The notes under the pieces were generated by a model. That model did no database searches and was not told the DNA's origin. It was given only the letters and a program-made list of their open reading frames with translations. Below are positions 7,734-14,675 of a stretch of 23,182 nt of DNA, in pieces (position 1 is the stretch's first letter; every line of letters starts with the position of its first letter). The position numbers and the translations under genes are program-made. The stretch is from UBA1858 sp039182865 (GTDB lineage: Bacteria; Pseudomonadota; Gammaproteobacteria; UBA4575): assembly GCA_039182865.1 (NCBI GenBank), contig JBCDBX010000022.1, positions 1-23,182 of the forward strand, written 5' to 3'.

Positions 7734-7873
7734 AAAATTACGAGTAAATTCAATTCAGGATGATTTAAAAATAATTATTTATCTAGATTTTACTGTACGT
7801 AAAGAATCTTTACTTCCTATTAACCTTACATATAGTACAATCTATAGACTTATATTGTAACCGATCGACCAAT
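7734..7873. promoter_or_regulatory. Divergent exbB / pqiA promoter region with two dyads
   Basis: This 140-base AT-rich gap must start transcription both ways. Two symmetric elements are visible. One is a perfect dyad GTAAAG-AAT-CTTTAC at 7799-7813. The other is AAATAATTATTTATC at 7769-7783, which matches the centre of the 7-1-7 Fur operator (8 of 14 defined positions by my count). TonB systems are often iron-regulated, so a weak Fur site would make sense, but the match is partial and AT-richness alone could produce it. Possible pqiA -10 hexamers are TACAAT and TATATT near 7836-7857, without convincing -35 partners. Confidence 0.35.
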
Positions 7874-9118
7874 GTGAGCATAACTATAACCGCCTCAAAC
7901 GAGAATAAGCTTGAATGTCATTCTTGTGGTTTATTACACAGCTATGATTTACGGGGAGTTACTTCAAGAGTCAGCTGTAACCGATGTGGTGCGATCTTAA
8001 AAAAAGAATCAAAAAATTGGTTGCAACTTTCTTTCGCATTTACCGTTGCCGCTTTAGTATTTTTTATTATCAGCAATACATACCCTTTCGTAGCCGTCCA
8101 ATTGGGTGGCGTCACCCATGAACTTAATTTGCTCTCAGGCGTCATCGCAATGTTTGAGTCTGAGCAGCATTTACTCGGGTTAATCGTCATTAGCACGATC
8201 TTCTTTTTTCCTCTACTCGAAATAATCGCACTAAGCCTTTTAACGATCACTCATCTTTTAAATGTCAAATATAAATGGCAAAAATTTGTGCTAGGCACTC
8301 TTTCGGCTCTACGTCCATGGAGTATGCTAGAAATATTTCTTCTCGCAGTTGTTATATCAGTTGTAAAAATGCAGAGTTATGTAACTATTATTCCAGGCCC
8401 CGCTCTTTATTCATTTTTTGGACTAGTATTGTGTTTAGTCGGAGCAAATAGACGTTTTAATATAAAACTCATGTGGAGCTATTTAGTTCCTGAAAACATT
8501 TTTTATAAAGATCTGCCTGCAAAGTTTATTAGCTGTAAAGAATGCGACGCATTAATAGACACCAGAATTGCAGATGCGCATAATCACTGTTGTCGTTGTC
8601 ATAAAAAAATTCATCATCGTAAACCTATGAGTTTACAAAAGACACTCGCGCTTACTATTGCCGCAATGTTGTTATACATACCTGCAAATACCTACCCAAT
8701 GCTTTATACGACAAGTTTAGGAAGCACATTATCAAGTACAATTATAGGTGGTGCAGTCGAATTGGTAGATTCTGGTTTATGGGTTTTAGCACTCATAGTT
8801 ATTATCGCAAGTGTATTAATTCCTATATTTAAGATAATTGTCATTGGTTGGCTTGTATTTAGTGTGAAAATGAAATCTACCAAAATGATAAAACAAAAAA
8901 CCAAGCTCTATCATATTATAGAGTTTATTGGACGTTGGTCTATGGTCGATGTCTTTGTCGTGACACTTCTGGTCGCACTTGTTCATTTTGGATTGATCGC
9001 AAGCGCTGAGGCAGGTATCGCTACACTTGCTTTCTCTACAGTTGTGATTTTAACAATGATAGCCACTGAAGCATTTGATACACGTTTACTTTGGGATATA
9101 AATGATGAGCGAACCTAA
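7874..9118 (+). CDS. pqiA: PqiA/LetA-family inner-membrane protein
   Basis: Seen: 414 residues, starting at GTG 7874. Two homologous halves each begin with a zinc-ribbon: Cys15/18 with Cys35/38, and Cys221/224 with Cys239/242. Each is followed by about four transmembrane segments and a family-typical sequence (FFIISNTYPFVAVQLGG; LLYIPANTYPMLYTTSLG). Known: PqiA is the membrane partner of the MCE protein PqiB in lipid transport between inner and outer membranes. Context: overlaps pqiB by 17 bases and leads pqiA-pqiB-pqiC. Length and double-domain layout match E. coli PqiA (about 417). The GTG start has no strong ribosome-binding site. Confidence 0.92.
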   Translation: MSITITASNENKLECHSCGLLHSYDLRGVTSRVSCNRCGAILKKESKNWLQLSFAFTVAALVFFIISNTYPFVAVQLGGVTHELNLLSGVIAMFESEQHLLGLIVISTIFFFPLLEIIALSLLTITHLLNVKYKWQKFVLGTLSALRPWSMLEIFLLAVVISVVKMQSYVTIIPGPALYSFFGLVLCLVGANRRFNIKLMWSYLVPENIFYKDLPAKFISCKECDALIDTRIADAHNHCCRCHKKIHHRKPMSLQKTLALTIAAMLLYIPANTYPMLYTTSLGSTLSSTIIGGAVELVDSGLWVLALIVIIASVLIPIFKIIVIGWLVFSVKMKSTKMIKQKTKLYHIIEFIGRWSMVDVFVVTLLVALVHFGLIASAEAGIATLAFSTVVILTMIATEAFDTRLLWDINDERT

Positions 9119-10721
9119 AACCCTAACAATCGAAGATAAAAAGTACATATCACCCGTATGGGTCATCCCAATTGTAGCAATCCTCATCGGCTTATGGTTA
9201 GGCTATAAAAGTCTTAGTGAAAAAGGTCCGGTCATTTCAATTACTTTCGATAATGCCTCCGGTGTCGCGGTTAGTAAAACAGAAGTACGTTATAAAGATG
9301 TTACAGTTGGAAAAGTCACTGAAGTGACGCTGAGTGACGATCTCAAAACAGTCAAGATCAAAGCTGAGATGGATAAAGAAATGAAACATCATCTTTCACC
9401 AGAGACACGTTTTTGGGTAGTTAGACCACAAGTTACAATAGGAAAAATATCAGGACTCTCTACACTATTTTCAGGGGTATATATTGCTATGGACCCAGGT
9501 CCTAAAGGACCTTTTACTAAGCGATTTACTGGCCTGGAAAATCCCCCTCCTATCGACTCAGAAATTAAAGGTAAGACTTTTGTGCTTCGTGCACGTACTT
9601 TAGGCTCAATCCAGCAGGGTTCTCCGATTTATTTCAGACAAATCAAAGCAGGAGAAATTACAAGTTTTCATCTCGATGAAAAGGACGGATGGGTTGAGAT
9701 TGAAGCATTTGTTACAGAACCTTATGCACAATGGGTCAATAAGCGCTCGCGCTTCTGGAACGTATCAGGATTTAATATCAGCATCAATGCCAGTGGTATA
9801 GAAGCACAAACTGGTTCATTAACATCTCTCATACAAGGTGGTGTCGCCTTTGATGAGGGTCCTGTCAAAAATAATCCTGCTGCCGACAAGAGTTATTTTT
9901 ATTTGTATTCGAATTATAAAGCCGTATTGGATGGTGATTACACAGTTAAGTACCCCTATGTACTCCATTTCAAAGAATCTGTAAGAGGTCTCACTGCAGG
10001 GGCAACCGTTGAGTACAAGGGCATTAAAGTAGGTCGAGTAACGAATGTTGAACTTCAAAATATTCAAGATGTAAGAGAGTATGGTGTAAATGTCTTTATT
10101 GAAATCGAACCTCAGAGATTCGACCCTAATAAACTTATTAATCAAAATCAGATGAACCAAGAAGTTAAAAATCTGATAGACCAAGGGCTACGAGCGCAGT
10201 TACAAATAGGTAGTTTGTTAACAGGTGCTTTATATGTTGATTTAATCGAAAGAAAAGATGAAGCAGGAATGATGATGACCGACAATAGATCCGACATTCC
10301 TGAAATTCCAACAGTCTTAGGTCAACACAAGAAATTAACAGAACAGCTATCTGATATTACAGATAAAATAAATAAATTTCCTATCGATCAAATTGGCAAT
10401 GAACTTAGTGCGAGTTTAGGTTCACTGCAACGAATTCTGGCAACACTTGAAGAAAAAGACACTGCTGATGCATTTGCAGACACTATCAATGCATTGAAAG
10501 AAACTAGTCAAAAATTAGACCAGGCTGCAGAAAATGGTAATCGACTAATGCAATCACTTGATGGCACACTCGCTCAAGATGGCAAGTTTATGTATGAACT
10601 GGAAACAATGATGGAAGAAATTCGTCGAGCCGCTCAGTCCCTTGAGTCTCTAACCACGACTTTGAACGAGGAGCCTGATGCACTCATTTTTGGCAAAGGA
10701 AGATCTAATGAAGATAAATAA
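9102..10721 (+). CDS. pqiB: MCE-domain lipid-transport tunnel protein PqiB
   Basis: Seen: 539 residues. An N-terminal anchor at about 18-36 (SPVWVIPIVAILIGLWLGY) is followed by three MCE domains: about 42-133 (VRYKDVTVGKVTEV), about 155-258 (IYFRQIKAGEITSF) and about 283-385 (VEYKGIKVGRVTNV). A long C-terminal helical region from about 405 is likely coiled coil. Known: PqiB forms stacked hexameric MCE rings with a helical needle spanning the periplasm. Three MCE domains identify PqiB rather than LetB (seven) or MlaD (one). Two candidate ATGs, 9102 and 9105, are adjacent. Context: overlaps pqiA upstream and pqiC downstream. Confidence 0.93.
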   Translation: MMSEPKTLTIEDKKYISPVWVIPIVAILIGLWLGYKSLSEKGPVISITFDNASGVAVSKTEVRYKDVTVGKVTEVTLSDDLKTVKIKAEMDKEMKHHLSPETRFWVVRPQVTIGKISGLSTLFSGVYIAMDPGPKGPFTKRFTGLENPPPIDSEIKGKTFVLRARTLGSIQQGSPIYFRQIKAGEITSFHLDEKDGWVEIEAFVTEPYAQWVNKRSRFWNVSGFNISINASGIEAQTGSLTSLIQGGVAFDEGPVKNNPAADKSYFYLYSNYKAVLDGDYTVKYPYVLHFKESVRGLTAGATVEYKGIKVGRVTNVELQNIQDVREYGVNVFIEIEPQRFDPNKLINQNQMNQEVKNLIDQGLRAQLQIGSLLTGALYVDLIERKDEAGMMMTDNRSDIPEIPTVLGQHKKLTEQLSDITDKINKFPIDQIGNELSASLGSLQRILATLEEKDTADAFADTINALKETSQKLDQAAENGNRLMQSLDGTLAQDGKFMYELETMMEEIRRAAQSLESLTTTLNEEPDALIFGKGRSNEDK

Positions 10722-11289
10722 TATATTCCTATTATGCTTGATTCTTACATTCGCGGGATGCGCGGGACCAAAAAACGTTGATACATACTATTATCAACTC
10801 ACTGTAAATCAAGCAAGTCGTACATATGATACAAATCTATCATTAGTCATTGGCCCAGTTTCAACGCCTGAAGTATTGAAGCGCCGCGCAGTTGTTAGCT
10901 ATGGCAAAAGCAAAACAAATTTGATTATCCCTAATACTCAATTCTGGGCCGGCGATTTACGCGAACTCATGCTCGATACCATAGAACTTGACCTAAAGAG
11001 CTTATTTCCAAACGGAAATATCTATACGTTTAAATCTCAACAGAATAATCAAGTACAGTATAAGCTAGAAATACAAATGCAAGAGTTTGCAGGTCATATT
11101 AGTCAAAATGTTTTCTTAGCAGCTGACTGGCAGGTTATTAATCAAGACAATGAAGTATTGATACAAAGCACTAGTGCATTCACACAAGAATTAATGAATA
11201 AAGGATATTCCGCCTACACGTTGGCGTTAAGTAATTTACTTGGACAGCTAACTAATGAGATTGCAAGGGAGCTAGATAACTTAGAGTAA
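10708..11289 (+). CDS. pqiC: PqiC outer-membrane lipoprotein (ABC transport auxiliary family)
   Basis: Seen: from ATG 10708 the protein is 193 residues and starts with a lipoprotein signal, MKINNIFLLCLILTFAGC, with lipobox Cys18. I prefer this start over the upstream ATG at 10678: it gives a clean signal peptide and has AAAGGA 7 bases upstream. The mature part contains YYQLTV and IGPVSTPEVLKRRAVVSYG, typical of the YmbA/PqiC family. Known: PqiC anchors the PqiB needle at the outer membrane. Context: overlaps the pqiB end by 14 bases. The stop codon lies inside the stem of an intrinsic terminator. Confidence 0.9.
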   Translation: MKINNIFLLCLILTFAGCAGPKNVDTYYYQLTVNQASRTYDTNLSLVIGPVSTPEVLKRRAVVSYGKSKTNLIIPNTQFWAGDLRELMLDTIELDLKSLFPNGNIYTFKSQQNNQVQYKLEIQMQEFAGHISQNVFLAADWQVINQDNEVLIQSTSAFTQELMNKGYSAYTLALSNLLGQLTNEIARELDNLE

Positions 11290-11319
11290 TTAAATTCAAT
11301 TCTCTAAGTACCTTTTTTT
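11279..11319 (+). terminator. Intrinsic terminator of pqiABC
   Basis: ACTTAGAG (11279-11286) pairs perfectly with CTCTAAGT (11302-11309). After a one-base bulge the stem continues with AATT/AATT around a short loop, and a run of seven T follows at 11313-11319. The 5' arm overlaps the pqiC stop codon. It is oriented to end plus-strand transcripts, and also protects the convergent tRNA unit from read-through. Confidence 0.85.
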
Positions 11320-11323
11320 GCTC

Positions 11324-11348
11324 GATTAAGCTTTTAATCAATGCATTG
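11324..11348. repeat. Two small palindromes just beyond the tRNA-Ala 3' end
   Basis: GATTAA-GCTT-TTAATC (11324-11339) and the perfect palindrome CAATGCATTG (11339-11348) lie back to back, 2-27 bases downstream of the tRNA on the minus strand. They could fold into a 3' trailer hairpin that influences tRNA processing. In the tRNA's direction the following bases are A-rich, not T-rich, so this is not a standard intrinsic terminator. Confidence 0.35.
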
Positions 11349-11350
11349 TT

Positions 11351-11426
11351 TGGTGGAGCTAGGCGGGATCGAACCGCCGACCTCCTGCATGCCATGCAGG
11401 CGCTCTCCCAGCTGAGCTATAGCCCC
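11351..11426 (-). tRNA. tRNA-Ala (anticodon GGC)
   Basis: The minus strand reads as a 76-nt tRNA beginning GGGGCTATAGCTCAGCTGGG and ending with encoded CCA. The acceptor stem GGGGCTA/TAGCTCC contains a G3:U70 wobble pair, the alanine identity element. The D arm has AGCTCAGCTGGGAGAGC. The anticodon stem CCTGC/GCAGG closes the loop ATGGCAT, giving anticodon GGC (reads GCC and GCU). The T arm carries GGTTCGATCC. The discriminator base is A. It lies 118 bases downstream of gltX on the same strand; I see no defensible separate promoter, so it may come from the gltX transcript. Confidence 0.97.
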
Positions 11427-11544
11427 AGGTTTTATCAACCCTTATCGAAACATCACCAATTAATAGCATAAAACCTATTACTCGGTTACTTTTTGTCTTT
11501 AAAGTATTTATCCAAATACATTGTGACTGCAGATTATGCCTTCA

Positions 11545-12963
11545 CTACTCGCCCATCTCAACATTACTCTCGATATAAATAATGGCTTTATCAATGCGAG
11601 CAATAACGCACTTTTTACCAATTAATTCTAAAGTAATATCAATAGATGGTGAATTAGCACTTCCACAAACTGCTACTCTGATAGGGGGTGCTATTTTACT
11701 TAATTTAAGATCGCTTTCTTCTGAGTAATTATGAATACAATTTTGTATGGATTCCGCATTCCAATTAGTTAACCGTTCTAACTGAGGTTTAATTTCTTTT
11801 AATACCTGTAAGCCTAGTGCTTTAAAATGTTTTTTTGATGCTTTTTCATCATAGCTATCAAATTCAGTAAAGAAATATTCACTGCTATCTACCATTTCTT
11901 GTAGTGTTTTAACACGTTCTTTTTGCAATTCAACAACCGCTTCGAGCTGATTCTCTGAATTAATATCGATACTCTTTTTAGTGAATGCTTGTTTTAACCA
12001 AGAAGCTAAATCAGCATTGGAAGAATCTTTAATATATTGCTGATTTAGCCATTGCAATTTGTCGATATCAAAAGCTGCAGCTGATTTGTTAACTTGCTCC
12101 AAAGTAAACAAGTTAATCATTTCACTAACAGTAAAAATCTCTTGATCACCGTGCGCCCAACCAAGACGCACTAAGTAATTAAGCAAGGCTTGGGGTAAAT
12201 AACCTTCTTCTTCATACGTAGAGACACTAACTGCACCATGTCGTTTAGACATACGCTTTCCATCGTTACCTAAAATCATGGGTAAGTGTGCAAATTTAGG
12301 TATTTCACCGCCGAGTGCTTCAATCATATTCAATTGCCTCGGTGTATTATTGATATGATCATCGCCTCGGATGACATGGCTAATGCTCATATCCAGATCA
12401 TCCACTACAACGGTCAAGTTATAAGTGGGTGTCCCATCTGAACGTGCAATAATTAAATCATCTAATTCACAGTTATTAATTACAACTTCACCTAGAACTA
12501 GATCATCAATGATGACATTTCCTTCAAGTGGATTTTTAAAACGTATGACAGGATCAATCCCCTTCGGCGGTGTTCCTGAGAAGTCACGATATCGACCATC
12601 GTAACGAGGCTTTTGTTTATTTTTTTGTTGTTCTTGCCTCAAGACATCTAATTCTTCTTTTGTACAATAACAACGATAAGCTTTTCCTTCGTCTAAAAGC
12701 CTTTCTATCACTTCCTTGTAACGATCAAATCGCTGAGTCTGGTAATGAGGTCCTTCATCAAAGTTTAAACCTAACCATTCCATACCTCTTAATATCGCAT
12801 CTACTGATTCTTGAGTTGAACGCTCACGATCGGTATCTTCAATACGCAGCACAAATTTACCCTGATTATGCCTAGCATATAACCAAGAAAATAAAGCCGT
12901 GCGTGCGCCACCGATATGCAAGTAGCCTGTTGGACTTGGAGCAAAGCGTGTTTTAATTTCCAT
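11545..12963 (-). CDS. gltX: Glutamyl-tRNA synthetase
   Basis: Seen: 472 residues, the normal bacterial length. The class I signature HIGG is at 16-19 (APSPTGYLHIGGAR) and KRMSKR at 236-241. The Glu/ATP pocket segments FVLRIEDTD and VIRGDDHINNT are intact, and a helical anticodon-binding half follows. Known: charges tRNA-Glu, supplying translation and the C5 haem pathway. Oddity: Cys98 and Cys100 of the E. coli-type zinc site are present, but the partner Cys and His (in the RYDGRCRH region) are Tyr and Asp here (RYDGRYRD), so zinc binding is probably lost. No Shine-Dalgarno precedes the ATG; a terminator-like hairpin ends seven bases upstream instead. tRNA-Ala follows downstream. Confidence 0.96.
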   Translation of the reverse strand: MEIKTRFAPSPTGYLHIGGARTALFSWLYARHNQGKFVLRIEDTDRERSTQESVDAILRGMEWLGLNFDEGPHYQTQRFDRYKEVIERLLDEGKAYRCYCTKEELDVLRQEQQKNKQKPRYDGRYRDFSGTPPKGIDPVIRFKNPLEGNVIIDDLVLGEVVINNCELDDLIIARSDGTPTYNLTVVVDDLDMSISHVIRGDDHINNTPRQLNMIEALGGEIPKFAHLPMILGNDGKRMSKRHGAVSVSTYEEEGYLPQALLNYLVRLGWAHGDQEIFTVSEMINLFTLEQVNKSAAAFDIDKLQWLNQQYIKDSSNADLASWLKQAFTKKSIDINSENQLEAVVELQKERVKTLQEMVDSSEYFFTEFDSYDEKASKKHFKALGLQVLKEIKPQLERLTNWNAESIQNCIHNYSEESDLKLSKIAPPIRVAVCGSANSPSIDITLELIGKKCVIARIDKAIIYIESNVEMGE

Positions 12964-12969
12964 AGTATG

Positions 12970-12990
12970 AAAAAAGGGATGATTCCCTTT
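12970..12990 (-). terminator. Terminator-shaped hairpin between the cyclase gene and gltX
   Basis: On the minus strand AAAGGG (12990-12985) pairs with CCCTTT (12978-12973) around a six-base loop AATCAT, and the downstream arm runs on into a T-tract (six T in all, 12975-12970). This has the form of an intrinsic terminator for the five-gene unit ending at 13053. It finishes only seven bases before the gltX ATG, so it could instead act in the gltX leader if gltX starts upstream of it. Confidence 0.7.
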
Positions 12991-13029
12991 AGGTATATCG
13001 TTTAATTTATGTTTAATAGAGTGTTGATA

Positions 13030-13056
13030 ATTATAGTGTTATACCATTTAAATCAA
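13030..13056 (-). promoter_or_regulatory. Candidate gltX promoter
   Basis: A perfect TATAAT lies at 13035-13030 on the minus strand. A TTGATT is 15 bases upstream (13056-13051), overlapping the cyclase stop codon. The spacing is short for sigma-70, so the -35 match is weak. Transcription from here would produce a leader of about 60 bases that includes the hairpin at 12970-12990. Confidence 0.35.
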
Positions 13057-13940
13057 CGACTGACATATTGAATCAGATTTTCTTCATCTTCTTCAGGCAC
13101 GCGACCTAGACTTATATTACCAAGTCCCCAGAGTGGAACTTCTTCACGACGAATATAAACATTTCGACCTTCTTCGGTTTGAATATAAGTACCATTAGTA
13201 CTGGTGTCAACAAAGATAAATTTGCCTTTGCGATATTCAATTGTCGCATGGTTTCTAGAAATTAATTTACCATCAATAGTCATGGAACAACGCTCATCAC
13301 GGCCAAATGTAAAAGGTTGCATATCTTCTAATAATGATATCTCTTTACCTCGATATTTAATCTGTAAGCGTGATATTGCATCACTTTTATTAGGATTCAG
13401 CGCCGAAAGAATTTGCGTGGATTCTTCATCCTCCCATTGCAATTCATATATAACGGTTTCTTCCTGCCTTCCTTTAAGTTTAGATGATTCAATCTGTCGA
13501 GCTTTATGTAATATTTCTGCAGGCATCTCCTTAATTATAGCTTCTGTTGTAATTATTTGACCTGCTCTTGCAATTTCACGCATTGCTGCTGCTACATTTA
13601 CTGTATCACCATAAATATCATTTTGATCAATAATTGTAGGCCCATAATGAAGGCCTATGCGAATTCTTATTTCGATACCATTTGGGTCTTCGGTTTGATC
13701 CAATATTTCATTTAAACTAAAAGAAGTATTAATTGCAGCTGCTACTTCAGGGAAATGACACAATATTTCATCGCCGATGAATTTAATGACGGTGCCTTTA
13801 TTACGCTTTATTGTTTCTGACATGCGTATCAAAGATCTGGCAATACTGTCTTGAGCTAGAGTATCACCAAATTCATGATACAGCTTGGTGCTGCCAGCGA
13901 TATCAACAAACATTACAACGCAATCGACATGCTTTTCCAT
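13053..13940 (-). CDS. Class III adenylate/guanylate cyclase with C-terminal FHA domain
   Basis: Seen: 295 residues, no membrane segment. The cyclase domain (about 5-165) has metal-binding Asp13 (FVDIAGST) and Asp57 (KFIGDE), with adenine-selecting Lys53 and Asp108 (DIYGDTVN). Asn115 is present, but the transition-state Arg four residues later is Ala119 (VNVAAAM instead of VNVAARM). The FHA domain (about 195-275) is intact: Gly213-Arg214, Ser228-Arg229-Asn230-His231, and STNGT. Known: class III cyclases make cAMP or cGMP and FHA domains bind phosphothreonine. Inference: the FHA domain may read phosphorylation by the kinase encoded three genes upstream. Missing Arg suggests reduced or altered catalysis. 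Last gene of the unit, 9 bases after the protease gene. Confidence 0.9.
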   Translation of the reverse strand: MEKHVDCVVMFVDIAGSTKLYHEFGDTLAQDSIARSLIRMSETIKRNKGTVIKFIGDEILCHFPEVAAAINTSFSLNEILDQTEDPNGIEIRIRIGLHYGPTIIDQNDIYGDTVNVAAAMREIARAGQIITTEAIIKEMPAEILHKARQIESSKLKGRQEETVIYELQWEDEESTQILSALNPNKSDAISRLQIKYRGKEISLLEDMQPFTFGRDERCSMTIDGKLISRNHATIEYRKGKFIFVDTSTNGTYIQTEEGRNVYIRREEVPLWGLGNISLGRVPEEDEENLIQYVSR

Positions 13941-13949
13941 GATATTGGC

Positions 13950-14675
13950 TTAATATTTTTGAAGTAATTTCATGATGGTGCCGTTATTTTGAATCTCAAA
14001 GCGACTTAGATAAGACATTCCAAGCAGTGGAATTGAGGGCTCTGCACCCTCTAATACAATTCCATCTATAGACCTTAAAGTCACTCCAGATATTGACACC
14101 TTATCAATTTTGATTTCTATAGCGTTTTCGCTACCTGAGGCTGTTCTGACCATTATGGGTGTCCCGTTTTTTTTATAATCAATTCCCAATCTTCTAGCTT
14201 CTTGTGCATTGATAACGATACTGGAAGCACCGGTATCCACTAAGAAATTAACTGGGAATCCATTTATCGATCCTGTTGTCCTAAATAAATTATCAGGGGC
14301 ACGATAGATGTAGATTTCTTTTGCTGTTTTATCAACTTCACTTGTGGGTGCTTCGTAAACAGTGCTTCCCAATTCAAGCACCAACTGTTTACCTTTCACC
14401 TCAACTAAAGCTTGGTCTGCATCTGCTTTGATCAGTTGAATGCCCTGCTCATTAGTCTCACCTTCACTCATCAGCAATTGTTGTTGATTAATTCGCAACA
14501 TGGCTTTGCCTTCAAATAATGCTATGACCTCAATATGAGGTAGCGCTTCACAATGAACGGCCTTAAACAACAGCGCTATGACTATAGCAAAATTTGGAAA
14601 ATTTCGGAAAATTTTATTGGAAAAAAGTAACTTACGATGACTTTTTAAGGTACTGTCTGAAGGAATTCTTATCAT
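13950..14675 (-). CDS. Retropepsin-like (clan AA) aspartic protease, exported or membrane-anchored
   Basis: Seen: from ATG 14675, 241 residues. I chose this start because GAGG lies six bases upstream and the product has a basic N-terminus plus one hydrophobic stretch (about 28-42, FAIVIALLFKAV). A longer frame from 14771 would run deep into the upstream gene. A beta-rich domain at about 45-105 (MLRINQQQLL, then IQLIKADADQALVEV) resembles the small periplasmic HR/PilP-type folds. The protease domain carries the active-site motif FLVDTGASS (Asp about 147) and the C-terminal PLLGMSYLSRFEI. Known: such single-domain proteases act as dimers; substrates are mostly unknown. The start overlaps the ATPase gene by 44 bases. 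An A8 run (14167-14174) could cause slippage. Confidence 0.85.
   Translation of the reverse strand: MIRIPSDSTLKSHRKLLFSNKIFRNFPNFAIVIALLFKAVHCEALPHIEVIALFEGKAMLRINQQQLLMSEGETNEQGIQLIKADADQALVEVKGKQLVLELGSTVYEAPTSEVDKTAKEIYIYRAPDNLFRTTGSINGFPVNFLVDTGASSIVINAQEARRLGIDYKKNGTPIMVRTASGSENAIEIKIDKVSISGVTLRSIDGIVLEGAEPSIPLLGMSYLSRFEIQNNGTIMKLLQKY

Noticed and set aside
10678..11289. pqiC start at 10678
   Set aside because: It adds ten residues before the lipoprotein signal; ATG 10708 has AAAGGA at good spacing and a normal lipoprotein N-terminus.
11324..11339. GATTAA/TTAATC hairpin considered as the tRNA-Ala terminator
   Set aside because: In the tRNA direction the stem is followed by GAGC and an A-run, not T, and the stem is AT-only.
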